Positions 8,410 through 16,529 of a stretch of DNA of 64,000 bases are shown here, piece by piece. The position numbers and the translations under genes are program-made. This DNA is from Paenibacillaceae bacterium GAS479 (GTDB taxonomy: Bacteria; Bacillota; Bacilli; Paenibacillales; Paenibacillaceae), in contig LT629764.1 of NCBI GenBank assembly GCA_900105225.1, positions 446,098-510,097 on the forward strand, written 5' to 3'. Positions within the stretch are counted from its first letter, which is position 1. Each line of letters starts with the position of its first letter. The notes under the pieces were generated by a model. It saw nothing but the letters and a program-made list of their open reading frames with translations. It was not told the DNA's origin and did not search any database.

Positions 8410-9768
8410 TCAAGCTCCGATATTAGGAGTGGAGGATTTTTTGAGCTGCTCCGGGTAGCCGTAATTGCCATGCTCACTCAAGTCGAGGCCGGCAATCTCC
8501 TGTTCTTCCGTTACACGCAGACCCATAACCTTCTTCATAACGGCCAGAATGATGAAGCTGACAGCAAAGGCATACGCACCGCTGACGGCGACACTCTCAA
8601 TCTGCACCCAAAGCTGATCCCAAGATCCCGTGTCGATCAAGCCGCCCTTGCCGGTATTGAGCTTAGTGGCTAATTCTTCAGTAGCAAAGATACCATTTGC
8701 CAGCGTACCCCAGATGCCCGCAGCGCCATGAACAGACAGAGCGTAGATTGGATCGTCGATCCTGATTTTTTCGAAGAAACGAGTGCTGTAGAATACAAGG
8801 ACGCCAGCTACAAGGCCGATTACAACGGCAGCCCATGGATCAACAAACGCACAAGATGCGGTAATAGCGACAAGGCCAGCCAGAGCACCATTCAGCGTTG
8901 TGCCGATGTCGGTTTTGCCAAGAACAGCCCAGGAAATCAGCATCGCCGCTACAGCGCCGCCAGCTGCACCCAGTTGAGTATTAAAAGCTACATAACCGAA
9001 AAATCCATCGCCTATAGCAAGCGTACTACCCGCGTTGAAGCCGAACCAGCCAACCCATAAGATTAACACGGACAGCGCCGTGAACACTTGATTATGTCCG
9101 AGAATCTCATTGGCGGAGCCGTCCCTGTTGAATTTGCCGATACGGGGCTTCAGCAAGATCGTGCCTGCCAGAGCTGCCATTGCCCCGGTCAAGTGAACAA
9201 CGGTGGAGCCTGCAAAATCTTGTGCACCGTCTTGGTAAAGGAAACCGCCGCCCCAAATCCAATGTGCAACAACTGGATAAATAAGTGCTGTAAACAAAAT
9301 GGTGAAAATCAGATAAACAGAGAACTTAGCGCGTTCTGCAAATCCGCCCCAGGCAATCGAGAGGGATACAGCAGCAAAAGCAAGCTGGAACAGGAAGAAA
9401 ATTGTTGGAGGCAAAGCATTTTCAACCGAAACCTTGGATGGATCGAACAGGAAGTCTCCCCAGCCAAAAAATTCATTTCCTGAAGCTCCAAACGCAACTC
9501 CATAACCTACCGCCCAATAGATGAGGGAACATAATCCTACAGTGAATATTGTTTTGCCTGCTACATGGCCGGCATTTTTCATACGAGTGGAGCCAGTTTC
9601 AAGCAGGATGAATCCTCCTTGCATAAGCAGAACCAGAATCGCTGAAAGCATAACCCACAGCGAGTTAAGGCCCATGTTGAGCGTTGCACCCGAAGGATCC
9701 TCCGCAAACGCCATCGTTGGGAAAAGCACCAACATAGCGCTAATGGATATCAACATTTTTTTAATCAT
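8410..9768 (-). CDS. amt: Ammonium transporter (Amt family)
   Basis: A 452-residue trimeric-type ammonia channel of the inner membrane. It has a cleavable signal-like N-terminus (MIKKMLIS...TMAFA), about 11 membrane helices, and Amt motifs such as HLTGAMAAL and the twin-histidine region near VHGAAGIWGTLANG. I take the ATG at 9766-9768 because GGGGGAG lies about 8 bases upstream; an in-frame start 13 codons earlier has no such site. No glnK (PII) gene follows, unlike most amt loci; instead a GlnD-like DUF294 gene does. A good sigma-A promoter lies upstream. Confidence 0.93.
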   Translation of the reverse strand: MIKKMLISISAMLVLFPTMAFAEDPSGATLNMGLNSLWVMLSAILVLLMQGGFILLETGSTRMKNAGHVAGKTIFTVGLCSLIYWAVGYGVAFGASGNEFFGWGDFLFDPSKVSVENALPPTIFFLFQLAFAAVSLSIAWGGFAERAKFSVYLIFTILFTALIYPVVAHWIWGGGFLYQDGAQDFAGSTVVHLTGAMAALAGTILLKPRIGKFNRDGSANEILGHNQVFTALSVLILWVGWFGFNAGSTLAIGDGFFGYVAFNTQLGAAGGAVAAMLISWAVLGKTDIGTTLNGALAGLVAITASCAFVDPWAAVVIGLVAGVLVFYSTRFFEKIRIDDPIYALSVHGAAGIWGTLANGIFATEELATKLNTGKGGLIDTGSWDQLWVQIESVAVSGAYAFAVSFIILAVMKKVMGLRVTEEQEIAGLDLSEHGNYGYPEQLKKSSTPNIGA

Positions 9769-9827
9769 TTCGACCACTCCCCCATTTAACGTCACTTTAT
9801 CTAACACAAAAAGAAAGACTTAATGAC

Positions 9828-9856
9828 ATTATAGTCAGTGACTCCTCTTTTGACAA
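9828..9856 (-). promoter_or_regulatory. Sigma-A promoter of amt
   Basis: On the minus strand TTGTCA is followed by exactly 17 bases and a perfect TATAAT, ending about 60 bases upstream of the amt start codon. This should drive the amt-DUF294-exonuclease operon. Confidence 0.7.
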
Positions 9857-10178
9857 CACGCAATTTTTTAGCGGGACAGCAAATATCAAACGTTTATCCT
9901 TCCATCCGTATGTATTGTTAAGTTTTAGATAATTTAGTCTTAGATAATGATGAGAATCATACTATTATCGTTCGTATTTCATTGAAATAAGTTGATAAAT
10001 ATTGCGTTTCTCCCCTTATAAAACCGAAGGACTTCCCATGTCAGGTTTTCGAACTGTCGAATCCTGTCTACTGTACCAGCACTAGCTGGATTGCAATTTG
10101 TTTGACGGCATGAAGGCTTAGCGATTAAAATTGTTTTCATAGATATAGCAGGGTTTAATTAAGGATGGTGGAGTAAAA
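9857..10178. other. Intergenic region between divergent amt and merR
   Basis: This AT-rich stretch of about 320 bases has no plausible gene. It holds an iron-box-like partial palindrome at about 9943-9967 (GATAATGATGAGAATCAT then ATTATC) and a ribosome site GGATGGTGGAG for the MerR gene at its right end. No iron-related gene flanks it, so I do not call an operator. Confidence 0.5.
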
Positions 10179-10616
10179 ATGGCTGATAATCTGCTCAAGA
10201 TCGGAGAATTGTCCAAGCAGGCTCAGGTCAGCTCAAGAACAATCGATTACTATACGAAGCTTGGCCTGATTCATCCAGAGAGCCGCAGTGAAGGCAATTA
10301 TCGTCTTTATAGCACTGAAACCTTAGAACGGCTTAGACGTATAGAACAGTTGAAGAAAGAAAAATATACGTTGGACGAAATCAAGCAAGCTCTCGATAGC
10401 TGGAACGATGTTTCATCTGTGTCACAAGTCACTCAAAGGCTTAGCGATCTCCAACTTCATCTAAGTCAACTTGAGCGAGAAGTGAAAGAGCTTGAACCCG
10501 TCATTCAGAATCTTAAGCCGAAGCAAGCCAATAAAGCCGTTAAGCGACTCATTCCGCAAACTGCGGCTTGTATTGAGGCGCTTATGCTGATTCTGAACAA
10601 AGGCAATTTCATGTAA
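10179..10616 (+). CDS. MerR-family transcriptional regulator
   Basis: A 145-residue regulator with an N-terminal winged helix-turn-helix (about 5-75; KIGELSKQAQVSSRTIDYY) and a following coiled-coil dimerization helix (about 90-130). There are no clustered cysteines of the metal-sensing MerR type, and the short C-terminus leaves little room for a ligand domain, so the signal is unknown. It precedes the YugP-like peptidase gene by 32 bases on the same strand and may be cotranscribed with it. Confidence 0.87.
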   Translation: MADNLLKIGELSKQAQVSSRTIDYYTKLGLIHPESRSEGNYRLYSTETLERLRRIEQLKKEKYTLDEIKQALDSWNDVSSVSQVTQRLSDLQLHLSQLEREVKELEPVIQNLKPKQANKAVKRLIPQTAACIEALMLILNKGNFM

Positions 10617-10648
10617 CCAACGAAGTAATTGAAAGATGGAGGGATAGC

Positions 10649-11335
10649 ATGCTTTTATTTCATCCAATGGACTTTCTCATCCTGATTGCCTTTGCTCTCT
10701 CGATCTGGGCTCAATTCAGGGTAAAAGGTACCTTCAACCGCTGGTCTGACGTTCAGGTGATGAGCGGTATAACAGGCTATGAAGCAGCACGTCGCTTGCT
10801 TGATGCTAACGGCCTGTATGATGTGCCGATTGAGCCCGTTCCCGGTCGCCTGTCCGATCATTACGATCCAATCCATCGCGTCGTAAGATTGTCGGAGCCG
10901 GTTTACTACGAAAGCTCCATCTCAGCTGTCTCCGTTGCCTGCCATGAAGTAGGCCATGCGATCCAGCACAAGGTCAGCTATCCGATGCTGACGCTTCGCC
11001 ACCGGATTTTCCCGGTTGTGAACTTCGCTTCCGGCATTGCACCATTTCTGCTTATCGCAGGATTCCTTTTCCAGGCTACTGGACTGATCGGTGTCGGTAT
11101 CGTATTCTTCTCCGTTGCGGTTGCCTTCCAGCTCATCACGTTGCCGGTTGAGTTCAATGCCAGCAGCAGAGCGCGGGAGCTGATGATTTCCGAAGGCTTC
11201 ATTACGAACGAAGAAGAGCGCGGTGTATCCAAAGTGCTTAACGCTGCTGCTCTTACCTACGTTGCTGCGGCGCTAGTCTCCCTTCTTGAGTTGATCAAGT
11301 ACGTTATGATTTTCTTCTCATCGGATCGCGATTAA
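10649..11335 (+). CDS. yugP: YugP-type membrane zinc metallopeptidase
   Basis: A 228-residue membrane protein of the neutral zinc metallopeptidase family that includes B. subtilis YugP. The HExxH motif is His99-Glu100-...-His103 (ACHEVGHAIQHK). Membrane helices lie at about 7-22, 120-165 and 195-222, and a conserved EFNASSRARELM segment should supply the third zinc ligand. It probably acts on membrane or envelope proteins; the substrate is unknown. It ends at a strong terminator. Confidence 0.85.
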   Translation: MLLFHPMDFLILIAFALSIWAQFRVKGTFNRWSDVQVMSGITGYEAARRLLDANGLYDVPIEPVPGRLSDHYDPIHRVVRLSEPVYYESSISAVSVACHEVGHAIQHKVSYPMLTLRHRIFPVVNFASGIAPFLLIAGFLFQATGLIGVGIVFFSVAVAFQLITLPVEFNASSRARELMISEGFITNEEERGVSKVLNAAALTYVAAALVSLLELIKYVMIFFSSDRD

Positions 11336-11347
11336 TTAACGAATAAA

Positions 11348-11386
11348 AGAAGACCCTCGAGACATCTCGAGGGTCTTCTTTTTCTA
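11348..11386 (+). terminator. Terminator after yugP
   Basis: A 13-base-pair stem AGAAGACCCTCGA/TCGAGGGTCTTCT with a six-base loop runs into TTTTTCT. The flanking A-run on the left may also serve the convergent rhomboid gene. Confidence 0.85.
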
Positions 11387-11424
11387 TTGCAAGAGAAAGA
11401 CCGCCTTTCTCTGCCTTAATTCAT

Positions 11425-12057
11425 TCAGCGGTATCTGGCCCGACGATATTTTTCCTTATTGTCCATAGCTGCATAGATCAGATATCCTCCGATTAGGCCG
11501 CCCAGATGCGCCCACCAGTTGATATTGGAGTAGAAAAGCAACGAAACGACGCCAAGTCCTAGTATCATATAGACGGTTTTGGCCGAGCTTTCATCCATCA
11601 TACCTTTACGATGCAGCGCCATGAACAGATAAGCGCCATATACGCCGTAAATCGCTCCTGAAGCACCCAGAGACTGTTGTACCCCGGTAATAGCGACTGC
11701 GCTCAGAACATTGCCGGCAATGCCACTCAAGAGATACAGCAGCGTATATCGCCAGCTTCCGATCAATCGCTCTAATGGAGGTGCGAATACGAGCAAGGCA
11801 AACATATTGAAAAACAAATGCTGCATACTACCGTGTACAAACATTGAGGTTACATAACGCCATGGTTCCTGCAGTCCATAAGAATTGTCAGCATATCCAG
11901 AGAAGTTACTCCATTGCAGGAACGAAAGCTCCCCGGTAATCCGATCATTAGTTAATATCTGTCCCGCGAACAAGATCAGGTTCAGTGCAATCAAAACCGA
12001 TGTTACTGGATATGCCTTCAGATAACCGCGAAAGCTTTCATAGCGCAGAAAAATCAT
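11425..12057 (-). CDS. Rhomboid-family intramembrane serine protease
   Basis: A 210-residue membrane protein that cleaves substrates within the bilayer. The catalytic Ser133 lies in GASGAIYG and the catalytic His184 in WWAHLGG. The conserved N-terminal-core residues His75, His80 and Asn84 (HGSMQHLFFN) are present. Six helices fit the basic rhomboid fold without the TPR extension of B. subtilis GluP. It is divergent from tpx and appears monocistronic. Confidence 0.92.
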   Translation of the reverse strand: MIFLRYESFRGYLKAYPVTSVLIALNLILFAGQILTNDRITGELSFLQWSNFSGYADNSYGLQEPWRYVTSMFVHGSMQHLFFNMFALLVFAPPLERLIGSWRYTLLYLLSGIAGNVLSAVAITGVQQSLGASGAIYGVYGAYLFMALHRKGMMDESSAKTVYMILGLGVVSLLFYSNINWWAHLGGLIGGYLIYAAMDNKEKYRRARYR

Positions 12058-12079
12058 GCAGCGTCCCTCCTTTACCGAT

Positions 12080-12109
12080 TGGACAACGGGGTTAATAAAA
12101 GCTTATAAT
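12080..12109 (+). promoter_or_regulatory. Likely sigma-A promoter of tpx
   Basis: TGGACA and a perfect TATAAT are separated by 18 bases and end about 48 bases before the tpx start codon. The -35 hexamer is imperfect, so this is a moderate call. Confidence 0.45.
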
Positions 12110-12157
12110 TGATAAGCATTTCCTAAGAGTTAAACAGACTGAAGGAGGATAATCCAT

Positions 12158-12670
12158 ATGGCACAGGAACGTCAAGCAAGCTTAAAGGGCAACCCGATTA
12201 CTTTGGTTGGTCCACAGCTTCAAGTAGGGGATAAAGCTCCGGATTTCACCCTAAACAAATCTCTCGTCGACACGGTCAGCCTTGCTGACTATGCTGGTAA
12301 AATCAAGCTGATTAGCGTCGTTCCTTCGATTGACACCGGCGTATGTGACGCTCAAACTCGCCGCTTCAACGAAGAAGCAACTAAGCTTGGAGACAACGTA
12401 GCTGTTCTCACCGTCAGCGTCGATCTGCCGTTTGCACAAGCTCGCTGGTGCGGCGCCGCTGGAATCGATAACGTTGTCCTTCTCTCCGATTACAAAAGCA
12501 ACGAATTCGGACAAGCTTATGGTGTCCTGATCAAGGAATTAAAACTTGATATGCGCGCAATCTTCGTCATTGATGCCAACGACACGATTCAATATGTCGA
12601 AGTTCTCGGCGAAATGACCGAACACCCAAATTATGAAGCAGCTATTGAAGCCGTACGCGCCCTTCAATAA
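12158..12670 (+). CDS. tpx: Thiol peroxidase
   Basis: A 170-residue atypical 2-Cys peroxiredoxin that reduces hydroperoxides using thioredoxin. The peroxidatic Cys63 is in [14 protein letters not shown] and the resolving Cys98 in ARWCGAAG, the spacing of Tpx enzymes. The start follows AAGGAGGATAATCCAT. It is monocistronic, with a promoter and terminator of its own. Confidence 0.95.
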   Translation: MAQERQASLKGNPITLVGPQLQVGDKAPDFTLNKSLVDTVSLADYAGKIKLISVVPSIDTGVCDAQTRRFNEEATKLGDNVAVLTVSVDLPFAQARWCGAAGIDNVVLLSDYKSNEFGQAYGVLIKELKLDMRAIFVIDANDTIQYVEVLGEMTEHPNYEAAIEAVRALQ

Positions 12671-12690
12671 GATCAGCCCTGCAAGAACAG

Positions 12691-12728
12691 AAAAGCGAGG
12701 AAGGATGATTGTCCTTCACTCGCTTTTT
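12691..12728 (+). terminator. Terminator after tpx
   Basis: An interrupted stem (AAAGCGAG-AGGA paired with TCCT-CTCGCTTTT) ends in a T-run 20 bases after tpx. The opposite strand also gives a short U-run and may serve the convergent gene. Confidence 0.75.
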
Positions 12729-12734
12729 GCTTAT

Positions 12735-13124
12735 TCAGGAAGTTGTCTTATAAGAGGCCAGCTTCTTGTCCAAGGTACGATAAATGTCGAGAATGACTCT
12801 GTAGTTAGCGCCCAGATCTCCTAGCGAGCCACGCGAAGCTGAGTAAATATCAACCGCAGAAGTTACAGGGCCAGTCCCGATCACAGATACGGTAATGTCC
12901 ATTGTCCTACCCGTTACAGTTCTTTTCTCAAGCACAATCTCCCCGACAGAAGGCACATCATGAAGCACCTTATATCCTTGTAACTTTTTGAGCGTGGACA
13001 ATACCTCATCAAAAGCCTTGTCCTTGGAAAGCTTGTAATAATGGGATTTCAGCAGCGGATTCTTTGCCTTGTCGCCTGACTGTTCGAAGCTGCGCAGCAG
13101 ACCCAAAAGCGTCCGTTTCAGCAA
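12735..13124 (-). CDS. DUF1499-like protein
   Basis: A 129-residue protein of unknown function. The C-terminal half (DIYSASRGSLGDLGANYRVI) resembles the DUF1499 core, where an SASR-x-G-x-x-DLGAN pattern is typical. There is no signal peptide or membrane helix. Its start lies about 60 bases downstream of a terminator hairpin and a structured leader on the same strand, so it may be under transcriptional attenuation, or may simply follow an independent small RNA. Confidence 0.55.
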   Translation of the reverse strand: MLKRTLLGLLRSFEQSGDKAKNPLLKSHYYKLSKDKAFDEVLSTLKKLQGYKVLHDVPSVGEIVLEKRTVTGRTMDITVSVIGTGPVTSAVDIYSASRGSLGDLGANYRVILDIYRTLDKKLASYKTTS

Positions 13125-13183
13125 TGGTGATTCCCCCTCCGACGTCTATGTATATACAAGCAGTGAAACAGGTGCTACAAATT

Positions 13184-13214
13184 CAAAAAAAAGGCTCTGA
13201 CGAGTGTCAGAGTC
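13184..13214 (-). terminator. Terminator or attenuator upstream of the DUF1499-like gene
   Basis: On the minus strand GACTCTGACAC-TCG-TCAGAGCC is followed by a run of eight T residues. It lies about 280 bases after the DUF624 stop and about 60 bases before the DUF1499-like start, at the end of the structured RNA region described at 13184-13415. Confidence 0.75.
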
Positions 13215-13415
13215 GTAAAAAACTCTAAATTAAAGTCCCGCAATGCCGTCCGACTCGCTTGTTCCTGAACCCGCTCTCGCAGGTGGGTGTCCTCAGAACA
13301 GCATTTGGGGTCCTCCATAAAATGAAGGCATGCCAGCCGCTGGTCGATGTTGAACTCCCGGGAAACAGCCATTGGTTCAAAACAATTTAAAGCCGTAACG
13401 AGCATCGCAGGATGT
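13184..13415 (-). ncRNA. Candidate structured small RNA or 5' leader
   Basis: This minus-strand stretch of about 230 bases has its own possible promoter and a terminator and can fold well. A closing helix pairs CUUUAAAUU (13392-13384) with AAUUUAGAG (13231-13223), and a second pairs CAAUG (13374-13370) with CAUUG (13245-13241), leaving a symmetric bubble between them. Inside are a seven-pair hairpin CCUUCAU-UUU-AUGGAGG and a hairpin with stem ACCUGC/GCGGGU capped by a GAGA tetraloop. The overall shape recalls 6S RNA, but I do not recognise the sequence. It could equally be a riboswitch-like leader for the DUF1499-like gene. Confidence 0.45.
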
Positions 13416-13421
13416 ATTGTT

Positions 13422-13450
13422 ATTATAAGCGTTAGCGGCTCAAAAGTAAA
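13422..13450 (-). promoter_or_regulatory. Possible promoter of the structured RNA
   Basis: On the minus strand TTTACT is followed by 17 bases and a perfect TATAAT, placing a start site near 13415. It lies downstream of the DUF624 stop codon. The -35 match is four of six. Confidence 0.4.
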
Positions 13451-13493
13451 ATCCCAAGCTCCCAATTTTGCATATTGGAAAAGGATGGAAAAA

Positions 13494-14276
13494 CTACTTT
13501 TTGGTGCCTTCGCCAAGCTCGTTGTCTACGAGATCCGCTTCCTCTTCTTCTGCCTGGCGCTTCTTCGCCTCCATCTGATCCTGTACCTTTTGATACACGA
13601 GGTAGAAGTTCCAGAAAGCAAAATAGGCGATGATGCTGCCCATGAAAAACGGAATCAGAAACGTAAACTTCGTGAAGCTGATATAAAGAACGAACCCGCT
13701 TACAATGGCCGTAGAGAAGGAACGGAACGGCCTGCCAATCGTGATCAGAATCGCATTTTTGATCAGTTGGAACGTTTTCATGTGATAGTGTACAACCATC
13801 GAGAAGAAGTTGAAGACAGATATCGACAGCAGAAGCATCAAACCGATGAAAATATAGGATACAATTTGTAAGCTTGGATTGTTCATGTACACACGGTAGT
13901 CCACGATCATGATGGCGAACAAAAGAGCGTAAAGAATGCCGCCAATCATGCTTTGAACATAATTTTCCTTGTAGTTGCGGAAATACGTCTTGAACAGAGG
14001 TACGTCTACATCCCCCATCACCCATTTGCGAGCTACGCCGAACATAGCCGTCGTTGCCGGAAACAATGTAAAAGGAGAAGCAAGAATCGCCAAGAACATC
14101 CAACTAAAAAAGCTCTGCGTTACATCTACACCTTCGACGCCTGTGGAAAGAAATGCGGTAAGTACTAAAAAAGCAAACGGTATGGAACAGATAATCCAGA
14201 GAAGGTTGATTACCGCAAGCCTCATGATCCATTCGGATATTCGGTAAAAGCCTCCCATTACACCTTTCATTTCCAT
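13494..14276 (-). CDS. DUF624 (YesL-family) membrane protein
   Basis: A 260-residue protein with five to six predicted membrane helices and a charged Glu-rich tail (about 225-260). It matches the DUF624/YesL family, which is common in Bacillales near sugar-uptake or two-component genes, with no established biochemical role. Here it stands alone. The N-terminal MGGFYRISEWIMRLAVINLLW is typical of the family. A G-rich ribosome site precedes the ATG at a rather long spacing; the second ATG two codons later is an alternative. Confidence 0.8.
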   Translation of the reverse strand: MEMKGVMGGFYRISEWIMRLAVINLLWIICSIPFAFLVLTAFLSTGVEGVDVTQSFFSWMFLAILASPFTLFPATTAMFGVARKWVMGDVDVPLFKTYFRNYKENYVQSMIGGILYALLFAIMIVDYRVYMNNPSLQIVSYIFIGLMLLLSISVFNFFSMVVHYHMKTFQLIKNAILITIGRPFRSFSTAIVSGFVLYISFTKFTFLIPFFMGSIIAYFAFWNFYLVYQKVQDQMEAKKRQAEEEEADLVDNELGEGTKK

Positions 14277-14450
14277 AATACTGCTGATCCCCCCTGCTGA
14301 TAGCGGTTACGATTGACATTTCTATTATAACTCGTTCGAGGGCAGAAGCCCAACTATTCCTTATTGAGGCATTAGTCCTGTCCCCCGGGGTGTCTCCTAC
14401 ATATATTGTTATTAGCTTCACCCAATCAATTAGTATTAGGAGGTGTCGAT

Positions 14451-14546
14451 ATGGGTTACGGAGGTTTAGGCGGTTGCAACAGCACTGGAGCCATTCTTGT
14501 CCTGTTCATTCTTTTGGTTATTATCGTGAGTGCATTCTGCTGGTAA
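14451..14546 (+). CDS. YjcZ-family small spore-associated membrane peptide
   Basis: This 31-residue peptide has a Gly/Tyr-rich head (MGYGGLGGCN), a hydrophobic run of about 17 residues and the ending AFCW. This is the pattern of the YjcZ/SscA-like sporulation peptides of Bacillales, which are linked to spore coat assembly. A very strong AGGAGGTG site lies seven bases upstream. A CATATATT element about 50 bases upstream could be part of a sporulation sigma promoter, but the -35 is not clear. The gene is short enough to be missed by automated callers. Confidence 0.85.
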   Translation: MGYGGLGGCNSTGAILVLFILLVIIVSAFCW

Positions 14547-14675
14547 TAGTTAATACGGCCAGCGCGGACTACGGGAGTGCTTTTCAATGAAAAGAATTCC
14601 GCTGCTGCTACCGGACAAAAAACTAATACAGGGCAGGCATGAAACAGTACCAACCAAAGTAGCATGAGTACAAAG

Positions 14676-14720
14676 AAAGCCGGGAAACAACCGTTTTATA
14701 CGGTTGACCCGGCTTTTTTG
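14676..14720. terminator. Bidirectional terminator between the YjcZ peptide and cshA
   Basis: A bipartite stem (AAAGCCGGG-CAACCG paired with CGGTTG-CCCGGCTTTTTT) lies between the convergent peptide gene and the RNA helicase gene. The right side has the longer U-run. Confidence 0.75.
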
Positions 14721-14741
14721 TTTGCGCTAGGCGCAAGCGAA

Positions 14742-16361
14742 TTAGTTGTTCACAAAGTCATCGGACGCTGGCTTCGAACGACGTTGCTCGCCGCTGCGGT
14801 TCTCATAGCTGCTGCTGTTACCGCGTCCTTCGTAGCTGCGGCCACCTTCTCTAGGCTTATAACCGTCACGGCTGCTGCTGCCACGGTTGCCAGCATATCC
14901 GCTGCCGCTGCTGCCGCCGCCATAGCCACTGCGACCACGAGGAGCGCTGCTGCTGCTGCCGGAACCGGTACGGTTGCCGCCGTAGCCGCTGCCCGTGAAA
15001 CGGCGTCCGCTGGAGCGAACGTCTGGACGACGCTTTTTAGCGCGAATCGGATCTTCAGGCGTAAGCTCGATGCTGACATCCTTCTTCTCGCCCGTAATAA
15101 GCGCAATCGCCGATGCAAGCAGGTTAACGGAGTCGTATTGCTCGAGCAGTTGGATGGCAATGCCTTTATATTCAACGAAGTTTTCGCCTTGAACGACTTC
15201 GAGAATGCGCTCTGCCGTAATACGTTGTTTGCCTTCGATAGCTTCTGCCAGGGAAGGAACAGGTTTCTTCGAAATACGCTGGCGCGTCACCTTCTCGATG
15301 AAGTGAAGATGATCCGTCTCACGAGGCGTTACGAAGCTCCATGCCGTTCCTTCTTTACCTGCACGGCCTGTACGACCGATCCGATGCACATAGCTCTCCG
15401 GATCTTGCGGAAGGTCAAAGTTGATAACATGTGTTACGCCGGATACGTCAAGACCGCGCGCAGCAACGTCAGTTGCTACCAGCACATCGATGCTGCCATC
15501 GCGGAACTTGCGCATTACGTTATCGCGCTGATTCTGGCTAAGGTCGCCGTGCAGGCCGTCAGCGGAGTATCCACGCTTTTGCAGCGCTTCGCTCAGCTCG
15601 TCAACCCGACGCTTCGTACGGCCGAAGATGATGGCCAGATCAGGGCTTTCCATATCCAACAAGCGGCTAAGAGCATCAAACTTCTGGCGCTCATGCACTT
15701 CAATGTAGGATTGGTCAATCGTAGGCGCGCTGACTTGCTTCGGAATGACCGAAACATGCTCAGGGTTTCTCAGGAACTGCTGAGCAAGACGTTGAATGTT
15801 AGGAGGCATTGTTGCCGAGAACAACATCGTCTGGCGCTCTACTGGCACGAGGCTGAGGATGGAAGTGATATCTTCCATGAAGCCCATGTCGAGCATTTCG
15901 TCCGCTTCGTCGAGCACGACATGTTGAACATCGTCGAGCTTGATCGTTTTGCGGTTGATGTGGTCAAGCAGACGTCCTGGGGTACCAATGATGATTTGCG
16001 GGCGTTTTTTGAGGGCACGGATCTGACGTCCGATTTCTTGTCCGCCGTAAATCGGGAGGGAACGTATACCTTTGAACCGTGAAAGCTTGCCGATCTCTTC
16101 AGCAACCTGGATCGCAAGCTCGCGGGTTGGGGTCATAATGAGAGCGACGATGCGTTCTTCGCTGGACGGAATTTTGTTGATGAGCGGAATTCCGAATGCA
16201 GCGGTCTTACCTGTACCTGTTTGTGCTTGGCCAATCAGATCGCTACCGTTCATTGCAATCGGAATGGACTTATCTTGAATTGGGGTGGATTCCTCGAATC
16301 CAAGCTCCGTAATTGCCTGCAACACCTTCGCGTCCAGGCCAAATTCAGCAAATGTTTTCAA
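14742..16361 (-). CDS. cshA: DEAD-box ATP-dependent RNA helicase (CshA type)
   Basis: A 539-residue RNA helicase likely involved in RNA turnover, ribosome assembly and cold adaptation. Motifs in order are the Q motif (about 7-29), Walker A AQTGTGKT (46-53), PTRELA (about 78), DEAD (151-154), SAT (182-184) and [10 protein letters not shown] near 330. After a CshA-like dimerization region, residues from about 425 onward form a Gly/Ser/Arg-rich tail with GGN and RGG-like repeats that should bind RNA. The tail is encoded by a GC-rich, repetitive stretch (about 14760-15010). The gene is monocistronic. Confidence 0.9.
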   Translation of the reverse strand: MKTFAEFGLDAKVLQAITELGFEESTPIQDKSIPIAMNGSDLIGQAQTGTGKTAAFGIPLINKIPSSEERIVALIMTPTRELAIQVAEEIGKLSRFKGIRSLPIYGGQEIGRQIRALKKRPQIIIGTPGRLLDHINRKTIKLDDVQHVVLDEADEMLDMGFMEDITSILSLVPVERQTMLFSATMPPNIQRLAQQFLRNPEHVSVIPKQVSAPTIDQSYIEVHERQKFDALSRLLDMESPDLAIIFGRTKRRVDELSEALQKRGYSADGLHGDLSQNQRDNVMRKFRDGSIDVLVATDVAARGLDVSGVTHVINFDLPQDPESYVHRIGRTGRAGKEGTAWSFVTPRETDHLHFIEKVTRQRISKKPVPSLAEAIEGKQRITAERILEVVQGENFVEYKGIAIQLLEQYDSVNLLASAIALITGEKKDVSIELTPEDPIRAKKRRPDVRSSGRRFTGSGYGGNRTGSGSSSSAPRGRSGYGGGSSGSGYAGNRGSSSRDGYKPREGGRSYEGRGNSSSYENRSGEQRRSKPASDDFVNN

Positions 16362-16529
16362 ATCTTATCCTAACTCCTTCTCTTGTGAAGCTCGCTTCAA
16401 AAATATCCTGTTAAGTATAGCATAAAGAACCTGATGAATACCAGTCGCACGCAAACAGCCATACTACATTCGTGTATATCGTTGATGGCCGTTGATGGAA
16501 ATATCCCCGCGGCCAGGATGGAGGAAGTC

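Noticed and set aside
9911-9935. TGTTA half-site resembling a GlnR/TnrA box upstream of amt
   Set aside because: Only one half matches; the second half (TnACA) is absent at the right distance and it lies far upstream of the promoter.
9942-9968. Fur-box-like sequence GATAATGATGAGAATCAT...ATTATC
   Set aside because: The halves do not align to a 7-1-7 or 19-base Fur site without a gap, and neither amt nor the MerR gene is an obvious iron-regulated gene.
13175-13516. Open frame of 113 codons on the minus strand
   Set aside because: It overlaps the DUF624 gene out of frame, runs through the terminator hairpin and has no ribosome site; the structured RNA explains the region better.
14587-14667. 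26-codon frame after the YjcZ peptide with GGGAG upstream
   Set aside because: Its composition is not protein-like and it runs to the start of the terminator region; no family resemblance.
14760-15010. GC-rich repetitive stretch that looks like a separate repeat or alanine-rich gene on the plus strand
   Set aside because: It encodes the Gly/Ser/Arg-rich tail of the CshA-type helicase on the minus strand; the plus-strand frame is its shadow.
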